DNA from: CAJQQY01 sp964564545
GTDB lineage: Bacteria; Bacteroidota; Bacteroidia; Chitinophagales; Saprospiraceae
DNA: 64,000 nt
Direction: 5' to 3'
NCBI GenBank assembly: GCA_964564545.1
Contig: CAZMBP010000084.1
Span: forward strand, 136,886-200,885
In this document: one piece after another, positions 25,037-32,503 of the stretch
How positions within the stretch are numbered: position 1 is the stretch's first letter
How the letters are laid out: each line of letters begins with the position of its first letter
Notes under the pieces: generated by a model
The model's input: only the letters and a program-made list of their open reading frames with translations
What the model was told of the DNA's origin: nothing
Database searches by the model: none
Translations under genes and position numbers: made by a program

Positions 25037-26425
25037 TCACTCTTTGATAGCTTTAAACCTTCTAATAATTTCGTCCTTCACCTCAACCTCCAAAAAGTAC
25101 AATCCCTGATTTCCTACTAGATTAGAATTAATCAAACTCGTATTCTTAAAAACTTGTTCACTCAATTTTTTTCCAGAAACATCGTAAATTCTAATGATCG
25201 CTTCCTTCTGATTCTTTTTCAAATCAATGGAGAATTCTCCTTGAGTTGGATTTGGGAAAAATGAAATAGCTTCTGATTTTTTCAAATCATTTAAGCCAAC
25301 AATTTCAATCATAAAACAATCCGAGGTATCTACGCAATTACCTTGCGTAATTTCGACAGCATAATTACCACTTTCCGATGCGGTAAAAGTTGATAGATTT
25401 TCATTAGGAATAACTGCAAAGTTATCATCGCAATCTAACCATTGATAATTGTCAGCATCAACAGCACTTGCAGTCAAAATTGGTTCGTCTGGGTCAACTG
25501 TAACATCAGTTAATACTTGGGTAATAGTTAGATCAAGATTCTGAACAGTATCACAACCATTAACACCTGTAATAGTATTTGTAAACATTCCAGATTCAGA
25601 GTAAGTCGTTCCGTTCCAAACATAAGAATTACATGCACTTATATTTTCGTTAGTCGTAATAGTTCCAGGGTTAATAGCTTCAGCACCAGTCACCCAATTA
25701 GAAGTTGTACCATCTAAACTAAAATTGGTTAAGGTTCCATCATTCCCATCCCCAGACTCATCTAATGCTGCGGTATTACTCGAATTCATACCGTCAGCGA
25801 CTCCATCATTTAACCTATAATAGGCTTTTAAATTTGTGGGAACTTGGCAAAATTCAGCTGCTGCATTATCAGCAATCTCTGTCTGAGTTCTTGCAACATT
25901 CCAAATTCTTACTTCATCAATTCTTCCATTAAATGGTATTGAACCACCAGCCACTCTTTCACCGATTCTCAAGTTTGCCTCCCCACTTGGAGTGTCAACA
26001 GTTGTTAAATTTCCCGTTGCTACCTCGCTACCATTAAAATATAAATAACCAGTACCATTATCTAAAACAAAAGCAACATGTGTCCATTGGTTAACTTGAA
26101 TCAGATTAGGTGCTGAAGAAATATTAGCATTGGTTCCTCCTGAAATAAAACCTATTCCTCTATCCCCTCGAATTACAAAAGTATTTCTTGATCCAGCAGC
26201 ATTCACCCCATAATCTAAAATAGCTAAATTAGAAGCAGGTGCACTTTCATTAACAAAGATCCAAGCTTCAAATGTTCTATTTGCCGCACCTAATACGCCA
26301 TTATATGTTGTTGTTACTACATCGTCTACTCCATCAAAATCCAAAGCTATATTTTGTGCATTAATACTTTTGAATCCAATTAAAATAATAATGAATAATA
26401 AAGATTTGTAAATTACTTGTTTCAT
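25037..26425 (-). CDS. Secreted LamG-domain protein with T9SS sorting domain
   Basis: 462 residues. Signal peptide ending SINAQ. A LamG/concanavalin-type jelly roll follows: ALDFDGVDDVVTT, RTFEAWIFVNES, WTHVAFVLDNGTGYLYFNG and NGRIDEVRIWNVARTQTEI, then LKAYYRLNDG. A middle module, CNSYVWNGTTYSESGMFTNT then GCDTVQNLDLTI, is a short repeat common in Bacteroidota surface proteins. The C-terminal T9SS domain runs from FFPNPTQGEFSIDL to FLEVEVKDEIIRRFKAIKE. LamG domains usually bind sugars or protein surfaces, so surface adhesion or glycan binding is likely. Converges with the small gene at 24500; single gene. Confidence 0.9.
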   Translation of the reverse strand: MKQVIYKSLLFIIILIGFKSINAQNIALDFDGVDDVVTTTYNGVLGAANRTFEAWIFVNESAPASNLAILDYGVNAAGSRNTFVIRGDRGIGFISGGTNANISSAPNLIQVNQWTHVAFVLDNGTGYLYFNGSEVATGNLTTVDTPSGEANLRIGERVAGGSIPFNGRIDEVRIWNVARTQTEIADNAAAEFCQVPTNLKAYYRLNDGVADGMNSSNTAALDESGDGNDGTLTNFSLDGTTSNWVTGAEAINPGTITTNENISACNSYVWNGTTYSESGMFTNTITGVNGCDTVQNLDLTITQVLTDVTVDPDEPILTASAVDADNYQWLDCDDNFAVIPNENLSTFTASESGNYAVEITQGNCVDTSDCFMIEIVGLNDLKKSEAISFFPNPTQGEFSIDLKKNQKEAIIRIYDVSGKKLSEQVFKNTSLINSNLVGNQGLYFLEVEVKDEIIRRFKAIKE

Positions 26426-26527
26426 AATTGTAGATTTTTTTAAGACTAAATATAAGAAATTAAGTTCGTGTTCTAGTCAGCAAATCTTGTCATCTTTATT
26501 GCTAGCCATACAATTGCTAGGGAGTAT

Positions 26528-27475
26528 TTAGTTTGGAGTTTCTTTTTCGCAAACCCATATGTTTCTAGTAAATTTTGATTTCCCTGTTTTTGTAACAGCG
26601 CAGAAATCAGAAATTTCCAATCCCGATTTCTTAATTAAAGTTTCAATATCTGAAATAGATACTATCATTACTCGGTTGGATAATTTTGCTGCTGACGCTA
26701 TAATATTTAAAATAATTTCGTCATTTGAGTAGGCGTATAAATTGTATGGAAGATCAATAATAATTGCATCATACATTTTGTCAAGGTCTTTAATATCTGA
26801 ACGATATACATTGGCGGTATAGTTAAAGTGGGCAAGATTTTGTCTGGTGTGTTTACAAGCTTTCCAATTAATATCGCATCCCTCAATGTTGAATCCAGAA
26901 ATACATGCTTCTAACATTATAGTACCAACACCACAACAAGCGTCTAATAATTGCTTAGTTTTATTTCCTTTTGATGCCATACTGACAAGAGTTTTGCCAA
27001 TATCCATATTTATTGAACTGCTAAAGGAACAAGGCTTTTTCTTGTGTTTGTTCCAGTCGGGATTGTGTTTTATTAAAATCCCGAAATACCAAATATTTTT
27101 ATAATAGCAAATTGAATAAATTATCGACGGGCTATAATAATCAGGATCGCCTTCTATTCTATATCCGACATCTCTTAACTTATTAAGCCTTTCAGTATAT
27201 CCGATAGTGTCACCATCCAAGATTAGGTATTCAGCTTTGAAACCATCAATATGAATATTTTCTTTTTGGATGTTTTCCAACAAGTTGGAATAATCTTCTG
27301 AGGATGAAATAATTTCAAACCTATTTTTAATAAAAGGGCTAATCGAAGGATCAATTTTGACATTCGAAAACAGCAAGTTATTATTTTCTTCTTTGGCAAA
27401 GAGCTGCCTTGATTCCAACTTACATAAGTTGCGATTATGTACGTCGTATTTAAATGAATAGATGTAGTTGGACAT
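26528..27475 (-). CDS. TRM11-like RNA/DNA N-methyltransferase
   Basis: 315 residues, cytosolic. The N-terminal 130 residues carry the irregular pattern seen before the catalytic part of TRM11/THUMP-type methyltransferases. The Rossmann methyltransferase half has SAM motif I LLDACCGVGTIMLEA, the acidic motif II FNIEGCDIN, and the catalytic motif IV DLPYNLY, a D-x-PY variant of (N/D)PP(Y/F) used by enzymes that methylate an exocyclic amino group. A guanine in tRNA is the most likely substrate by family, but this subgroup is uncharacterised as far as I know. Single gene; the upstream region holds a dispersed hairpin at 27656-27718. Confidence 0.75.
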   Translation of the reverse strand: MSNYIYSFKYDVHNRNLCKLESRQLFAKEENNNLLFSNVKIDPSISPFIKNRFEIISSSEDYSNLLENIQKENIHIDGFKAEYLILDGDTIGYTERLNKLRDVGYRIEGDPDYYSPSIIYSICYYKNIWYFGILIKHNPDWNKHKKKPCSFSSSINMDIGKTLVSMASKGNKTKQLLDACCGVGTIMLEACISGFNIEGCDINWKACKHTRQNLAHFNYTANVYRSDIKDLDKMYDAIIIDLPYNLYAYSNDEIILNIIASAAKLSNRVMIVSISDIETLIKKSGLEISDFCAVTKTGKSKFTRNIWVCEKETPN

Positions 27476-27655
27476 TCTTGGTGTTAAGTAGTTTAGTAAA
27501 CAGGTATTTCAAGACATCATTTTTTGATGAAGTTAGTTTTTTATTTTTGCTGTAGATAATATCCTTCGACTTTTAATCAATAATGTTATTTTTAACTTAA
27601 GTCCTAATTACATAATTCTGCAATTAATTTCAAAATAGTCTCTTAGTTTACCTAA

Positions 27656-27718
27656 ATAAATAACAATACATTTACAAATACGAAAAGCTGCTAAATTTCA
27701 CCTTAGCAGCTTTTTATA
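27656..27718. repeat. Dispersed TAACAATACATTTACAAA + AAGCTGCTAA hairpin element; likely terminator
   Basis: TAACAATACATTTACAAAT is followed by a perfect 12-bp hairpin, AAAAGCTGCTAA (27683-27694) with TTAGCAGCTTTT (27703-27714). The same leader-plus-hairpin unit recurs at 40431, 52817 and 56644 (the last two with decayed stems), and the leader alone at 35304. Here it lies downstream of the P-loop gene and can end that operon. Confidence 0.75.
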
Positions 27719-27767
27719 TGGCTTGTGGGCTGAAGTATTAAATCGACTTCAAATTTCGTAATTAATT

Positions 27768-28805
27768 TTACTCTTGAGATTCGAGTTTAATTATTTCAGC
27801 TAATTTCTGAAATAATAAAGAACGGACCTCAGGTAAAGTTTCAGGATCAATAATATTGATAGCTTTAACTTTGCACAATTTTTCGATCAGCTCAGTTCCA
27901 GCTAAAGTATTAGTTGCAATACCCGTAACTAAGTCAGGAAGAAAATCAAAACTTTTCATAACACCATATACTGCATAAGGATCCGAAGCGCACAACACAG
28001 AAAAATAAACTTGGTCTTTTATAATTTGAATGGCAGTATCGCCATTATAAGGTTCTAATGGTGAAGCTCCTATTTCAACAACTGCAACATCAGCATGCGC
28101 GGAAGCAATAAGACTTAACAAATTTGGCAAAGCTTCTTCATATTCTTTCTTGGGACAAATGGATGAAGGCAATCCAACATCTACAAAATCAAAAACTTTT
28201 TCAGCCCCAGCATCTTTGATTGATAGTATATCTCTATACCTACCTGCACCAGTCAATTTTGCACCAACGACTTTAAGACCTTTTCTTTTTAATTCTCTAG
28301 CAAGTATCCTCGCAGCAGTTGTTTTTCCTGCAGACATAGAAGTCCCCACAAGTAGCACAATCGGAATATCTAATTTTTCAAAACTTTCTTTGACTGCATA
28401 TCTTTTCATATTGGCTTTCATTCCTTCATAATAGACATGTCCTCGATATTGAAGTCTTATTAATTCTGGAACAAAAGAAGACTTAGAGGTTAGCCACCCA
28501 AATAAACCTGCTCCTGTAAGTGCGTGCATGATTCCATCCTGTTTAATTTTTGTCCAAGTTCCAGTTGCTTCCAAAGTAGCATGCCTTACTCCAAGTGCTC
28601 CAATGAGGATATCTCCATTCATGACATTGATCATTCTTCCTGAAGTTAATTCCATTTTTAGCGTACCACTTCCAGGGTAGATTACTTCGGCTGCAATATA
28701 ATCACCGTTAGCCCATTCGGTATTTGAAAGTGGTTTGATGGTTATATCACGATTTACAAATGGGGTGATTCTGGTTAGAGAGGTGTAAATATATTTTTCC
28801 ATCAT
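27768..28805 (-). CDS. P-loop NTPase, DUF1611-like
   Basis: 345 residues. The N-terminal 145 residues form a beta-rich domain (GDYIAAEVIYPGSGTLKMEL, MNGDILIGALGVRHATLEAT). The C-terminal half is a P-loop domain with Walker A GTSMSAGKTT (154-163) and a following RELKRKGLKVVGAKLTGAGR, as in DUF1611 and MobB/dethiobiotin-synthetase-like proteins. A VVEIGASPLEPYNGD segment serves as the Walker B region. Some DUF1611 proteins (DgcN) are linked to D-glutamate breakdown; whether this one is orthologous I cannot tell. It is the last gene of a three-gene operon, 14 bases after an M20 peptidase. An ATP-dependent step on an N-acyl amino acid or peptide is a reasonable guess. Confidence 0.65.
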   Translation of the reverse strand: MMEKYIYTSLTRITPFVNRDITIKPLSNTEWANGDYIAAEVIYPGSGTLKMELTSGRMINVMNGDILIGALGVRHATLEATGTWTKIKQDGIMHALTGAGLFGWLTSKSSFVPELIRLQYRGHVYYEGMKANMKRYAVKESFEKLDIPIVLLVGTSMSAGKTTAARILARELKRKGLKVVGAKLTGAGRYRDILSIKDAGAEKVFDFVDVGLPSSICPKKEYEEALPNLLSLIASAHADVAVVEIGASPLEPYNGDTAIQIIKDQVYFSVLCASDPYAVYGVMKSFDFLPDLVTGIATNTLAGTELIEKLCKVKAINIIDPETLPEVRSLLFQKLAEIIKLESQE

Positions 28806-28819
28806 TAAATAATTTTAAC

Positions 28820-29992
28820 TTAACTAATATTATCAAGTGGTGGAGCCAACAGTAAAAGCGATAACAATGCTGTTCGATCAACCATTTTATCTAAAAAAAC
28901 AAATTCATGAGAAGCATGCGCACCATCACCAACCGTACCTAGTCCATCCAAAGTGGCAGTATATAAACTTGTGGTATTTCCATCTGATCCTCCACCTGCT
29001 ATCGCTTGATCCAAATCGAGACCAATTGTCTTTCCCTTTCTTTTGGCTAATTTCCATAAATGCTGATTACGAGAAGTCCGTTCCATTGGGGCTCGTCCAA
29101 ATCCTCCCTCAATACTAATCTCAACTCCTTCAAGTTTTGGTTGCAAACTCCTTATCCGAGTCGTAATTTCTTCAGCATTTTTTTGAGTAAGTACTCTTAC
29201 ATCAATCACAGCTTTACTTATAGGTGCGACAACATTAGCTGCCATACCACCTTCGATCATTCCTACATTTACACTTATTCCTTTTTCAGGATCATTCATC
29301 CTAAATAACTCCTGTACTTGATGCGATAATTCTACAATTGCATTTACTCCTTGCTCAGGATTCAATCCAGCATGTGCAGCTTTTCCTTTTACTGATATTG
29401 TGAATCGAGCAAGTCCTTTCCTACCTGTTTTTAACTTTCCTGACAATCCTAAAGGAGGTTCTAAGATAAAGGCTCGATCTGCTATTTTTGCTAACCTAGT
29501 GATTATATTAGTTGATTCTCGACTACCTATTTCTTCATCTGCATTAATCAAAATCACAGGATCCACACTCAAATAGAAATCTAATTTTTTGATAATTTGC
29601 AACGCAAAAATAATCTGAGTAAGTCCAGCTTTCATATCATAAACTCCCGGTCCTCGTAAAATAGAATCTTCATAAACGATAGGCATTTCTTTGATTGTTC
29701 CAATTGGCCAAACTGTATCACAATGTCCGACCAACAATTGTAATGGCCGATTTTTTTTTCGAAATTCAGGACGAGCCATCAAGTAACCACCTGTTTGAAT
29801 TCCAGGCATTCTAAATGTCTTATATCCAATTCTATTTAATTCTTTTTGGAAAAAGTTAAAAATTTGAGTTTGACTAGCAGAGTTTGTCGAAGGAGTTTCC
29901 ATCTTTGCCAATTCCTTTAAAAAATCTGACATTGATTCCTTTTGACCTTCCAAATAGTCTTTAATAATATGTCCTTTTGATTCCGTCATCAT
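28820..29992 (-). CDS. M20-family metallopeptidase (glutamate carboxypeptidase type)
   Basis: 390 residues, cytosolic, with the full set of M20 di-zinc ligands. These are His in LLVGHCDTVWP, the bridging Asp in GPGVYDMKAG, the Glu pair in NADEEIGS, an acidic ligand region at AFILEPP, and the last His in GAHASHEFVFLD. The dimerisation lid domain begins at KGLARFTISVKGKAAHAG. The nearest pattern is the carboxypeptidase G2/ArgE-DapE group, which hydrolyse N-acyl amino acids or C-terminal Glu. It overlaps neither neighbour but lies 2 bases from the flavin reductase and 14 bases from the P-loop gene, so all three are cotranscribed. A catabolic or deacylation pathway for amino-acid derivatives is inferred. 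Confidence 0.9.
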   Translation of the reverse strand: MMTESKGHIIKDYLEGQKESMSDFLKELAKMETPSTNSASQTQIFNFFQKELNRIGYKTFRMPGIQTGGYLMARPEFRKKNRPLQLLVGHCDTVWPIGTIKEMPIVYEDSILRGPGVYDMKAGLTQIIFALQIIKKLDFYLSVDPVILINADEEIGSRESTNIITRLAKIADRAFILEPPLGLSGKLKTGRKGLARFTISVKGKAAHAGLNPEQGVNAIVELSHQVQELFRMNDPEKGISVNVGMIEGGMAANVVAPISKAVIDVRVLTQKNAEEITTRIRSLQPKLEGVEISIEGGFGRAPMERTSRNQHLWKLAKRKGKTIGLDLDQAIAGGGSDGNTTSLYTATLDGLGTVGDGAHASHEFVFLDKMVDRTALLSLLLLAPPLDNIS

Positions 29993-29994
29993 CT

Positions 29995-30609
29995 TTATTT
30001 CTTAAAGTTTTTTGGATAGGGAAAACCATAAGTATTTTTAACTTCTGCAAAACGTCCATGTGCTAAAAAAGCTAACATAGGCGAATCATAGATCATTTTT
30101 TGTTCGTCTTTTTCAGCATCTCTTAAGAAATCTTCATCAAGATATGCTGCAACCACTTTTCCTGCTATGAGGCTGTATGTTCCAAAATCATCTACGATTT
30201 TTTGAAGTTCACATTCCAAATACAAATAAGAGTTCTCTACAAAAAGTGCATCTACTTTTTTTGCAGAAAAAGTAGGAATCTGTTCAATGATATTTTTTTC
30301 CCAACCTTCTTCTTCACATCTAGGCAATGAAGCTAAACTTGTCAAAACTATTTGATCAGGTTTGGGAAAACTTACCGTAAAAGATTTGTAAAATTTCACA
30401 TTGTGATAAGTACTGTGTTTTGGTGTGCAGACAAAACCAAAATAATTTTGAAGTCCCAGAGGAGTGACCATATGCTTTGGAGCTAGGTTATAATGATCAT
30501 CTTCCTTTGTTCCTATCACTACCAAGGGAGCTATGGTGTAGAAATAATCCCAAATTGGTTGGTTGGTATCTAATTCTACTATTCCATCCTTGTTGGATAA
30601 ATATGCCAT
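29995..30609 (-). CDS. Flavin reductase-like FMN-binding split-barrel protein
   Basis: 204 residues with the flavin-reductase fold: APLVVIGTKEDDHYNLAPKH is the FMN phosphate-binding strand-loop, followed by TPLGLQNYFGFVCTPKHSTY and NVKFYKSFTVSFP. The C-terminal part, LYLECELQKIVDDFGTYSLI and AGKVVAAYLDEDFL, completes the barrel. Such proteins use FMN as cofactor or reduce free flavin for a partner; no flavin monooxygenase is adjacent. First gene of the operon with the M20 peptidase and P-loop protein. Its promoter lies in the 350-base divergent spacer shared with marR. Confidence 0.8.
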   Translation of the reverse strand: MAYLSNKDGIVELDTNQPIWDYFYTIAPLVVIGTKEDDHYNLAPKHMVTPLGLQNYFGFVCTPKHSTYHNVKFYKSFTVSFPKPDQIVLTSLASLPRCEEEGWEKNIIEQIPTFSAKKVDALFVENSYLYLECELQKIVDDFGTYSLIAGKVVAAYLDEDFLRDAEKDEQKMIYDSPMLAFLAHGRFAEVKNTYGFPYPKNFKK

Positions 30610-30963
30610 CCGTATTTTATTATTTGATGTATAGTAAAATCGCTAAATTTCAAATAATAATTTATGATAAAGATCAATTGTCTAAATGACAGATGTCATT
30701 TTTATTTTTTTAATTTGTTGATAATTTAATCTACTTGGCACTCTAAAATGAAAAGTGAAAAATCAGTAATTTAAATCAAAACAGTCTCTAATAAATAAGA
30801 CTAAATGACTCCCCAAAAACCCTTGGAATTACCTATCAATTAATATTTCAAAACCCCTCTCTTTATTTATCAATTCCACCCAATCAAAAGAAAAACAAGA
30901 AAAATTTAATAAACCTAAAACAATTTCAAACCTTCATTTGTTTGTACATACAAATAACTTAAT
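30610..30963. other. Divergent spacer, 0.35 kb
   Basis: Holds promoters for the flavin-reductase operon (left) and marR (right), and the putative MarR operator at its right end. No RNA gene or ORF seen. Confidence 0.4.
30938..30955. promoter_or_regulatory. Putative MarR operator upstream of marR
   Basis: TTTGTTTGTACATACAAA is an 18-base near-perfect palindrome centred on GTAC, 9 bases before the marR start. That position fits autorepression. It shares the GTACATA core with the inverted repeat at 31403-31428. Confidence 0.5.
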
Positions 30964-31389
30964 ATGGAAAAATGCGAATCTAAATATTGTAATTGTTTGT
31001 ATAACTCTGCTAATGCCTTAGCTAGAAATATGACCAAATTAGCAGATGAAACATTTGCCAAATTAGGCTTGACCTCTTCTTATGCCTTCCTATTAATGAC
31101 GGTCAATGAAAAACCCGGCGTACAACCCAAGGAAATTTGTCAACACCTACAACTGACTCCTTCAACAGTTACTCGTTTGATTGAAAAAATGGAACACCGA
31201 GGTCTTTTGGAAAGAAAAAGAGTGGGACGTGCAACCGAGGTTTTCCCAACCAAAGCTAGCCTAAAATTACAACCCAAAATAAAAACAGCCTGGAAGAGTC
31301 TCTTCACTCGTTACACCAATATTTTAGGAAAAGAAATAGCCCAAGAACTTACAACAGCTATTCATGAAGCCAATAAACAATTAGAATAA
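30964..31389 (+). CDS. MarR-family transcriptional regulator with Cys-rich N terminus
   Basis: 141 residues. The winged helix-turn-helix is clear: QPKEICQHLQLTPSTVTRLIEKMEHRGLLERKR covers recognition helix and wing start, followed by FPTKASLKLQPKIKTAW. The N terminus CESKYCNCLYNSAN places three cysteines within seven residues, plus Cys in KEICQHL, suggesting thiol oxidation or metal binding as the signal; that is inference. The gene is followed after 55 bases by an SDR oxidoreductase. Palindromes sit before each of the two genes, so the protein likely represses itself and the SDR gene, in the manner of MarR regulators of detoxifying enzymes. Confidence 0.88.
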   Translation: MEKCESKYCNCLYNSANALARNMTKLADETFAKLGLTSSYAFLLMTVNEKPGVQPKEICQHLQLTPSTVTRLIEKMEHRGLLERKRVGRATEVFPTKASLKLQPKIKTAWKSLFTRYTNILGKEIAQELTTAIHEANKQLE

Positions 31390-31402
31390 TATATTATTAA
31401 CC

Positions 31403-31428
31403 TTACATATTTAAGTACATATATGTAA
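31403..31428. promoter_or_regulatory. Putative MarR operator before SDR gene
   Basis: TTACATAT (31403-31410) and ATATGTAA (31421-31428) form a perfect inverted repeat around TTAAGTACAT. It lies 16 bases before the SDR start and shares the GTACATA core with the palindrome upstream of marR. Confidence 0.45.
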
Positions 31429-31444
31429 TCAAAAACCTTAAAAA

Positions 31445-32326
31445 ATGAGTCAAAAGATTTTAATCACAGGAGCGAGCGGTGGCTTCGGAAAATTAACCGC
31501 TAAAACATTACTAGCAAATGGCCATAGTGTGGCAGCTTCAATGCGAAATGCAGAAGGGCGAAATAAAGAACATGCAGATGAGTTGAAAGCAGCAGGTGCA
31601 ACCATCGTCGAAATAGATGTGACCAATACCGAAAGTGTCAACAACGGAGTTCAACAAGCTATTGAATCATTAGGTGGATTGGATGTGGTAGTCAATAATG
31701 CGGGAGTTGGTGTTTTGGGAATTCAAGAACAATTTACCCCAGAAGATTGGCAGCGATTATTTGATATCAATGTCTTTGGAGTCCAACGAATCAACCGTGC
31801 TGCACTCCCCCATTTGAGAGGACAAGGTTCTGGACTTTTAGTTCAAGTTTCAAGTTTATTAGGAAGAATGACTATTCCTTTTTATGGACCATACAATGCT
31901 TCAAAATGGGCAGTAGAAGCATTGGCAGAAAATTATCGTACTGAACTTTCTGGCTTTGGAGTAGATTCAGTCATTGTTGAACCTGGTGGTTTTGCAACTT
32001 CCTTTTTCAATAGTTTAATTACTCCTTCGGATCATTCACAAGATGCAAGTTATGGAGAATTCACACATGCCCCTAAAGCATTTTTCGACAACTTCGAAGG
32101 AGCTCTTGCATCTAATCCTGCGCAAAATCCTCAAGACGTTGCTGATGCAATTGTAAATGTGATTGCTACTCCGGCTGGGGAAAGACCTTTCCGAACAGTA
32201 GTAGATAAAATGGGAATGGGTACTCCGATTGAACCTTATAATGATTCTTTACACCAATTGACAGAAGGTGTTTATGGAGCATTTGGGATGGGTGATATGT
32301 TGAAATTAAAAGTGAACCAAGATTAA
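31445..32326 (+). CDS. Classical short-chain dehydrogenase/reductase
   Basis: 293 residues with every classical SDR landmark: cofactor loop TGASGGFG near the start, DVVVNNAGVGVLG (NNAG), the catalytic Ser in QVSSLLGR, and Tyr and Lys in YGPYNASKWAVEALAENY. The residues after the first strand (ASMRNAEGRN) include an Arg that favours NADP(H). After PGGFATSFF a longer C terminus holds the substrate lid. The substrate is unknown. It follows the MarR-type gene by 55 bases with its own palindrome, so induction by a toxic or electrophilic compound is a fair inference. A hairpin terminator follows. Confidence 0.9.
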   Translation: MSQKILITGASGGFGKLTAKTLLANGHSVAASMRNAEGRNKEHADELKAAGATIVEIDVTNTESVNNGVQQAIESLGGLDVVVNNAGVGVLGIQEQFTPEDWQRLFDINVFGVQRINRAALPHLRGQGSGLLVQVSSLLGRMTIPFYGPYNASKWAVEALAENYRTELSGFGVDSVIVEPGGFATSFFNSLITPSDHSQDASYGEFTHAPKAFFDNFEGALASNPAQNPQDVADAIVNVIATPAGERPFRTVVDKMGMGTPIEPYNDSLHQLTEGVYGAFGMGDMLKLKVNQD

Positions 32327-32367
32327 TAATTTAGAAATAATAATTTCAGAATTTTAAATACGATTAA

Positions 32368-32400
32368 GGGATTCAGATTTTTTTTCTGAATCCCCTATTT
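32368..32400 (+). terminator. Terminator of marR-SDR unit
   Basis: GGGATTCAGA (32368-32377) pairs with TCTGAATCCC (32385-32394) around a T-only loop, with a T-rich tail. Same stem family as the orphan terminator at 13721. Confidence 0.8.
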
Positions 32401-32503
32401 TTTTAGTTCGCTGCATTTATTAAGTTGTTTTTATTACATGAAGAATTTAGAGATTCTACATGTATTAATACTCTTTTACCTAAAAAGAAAAACTCTGAGG
32501 AAA

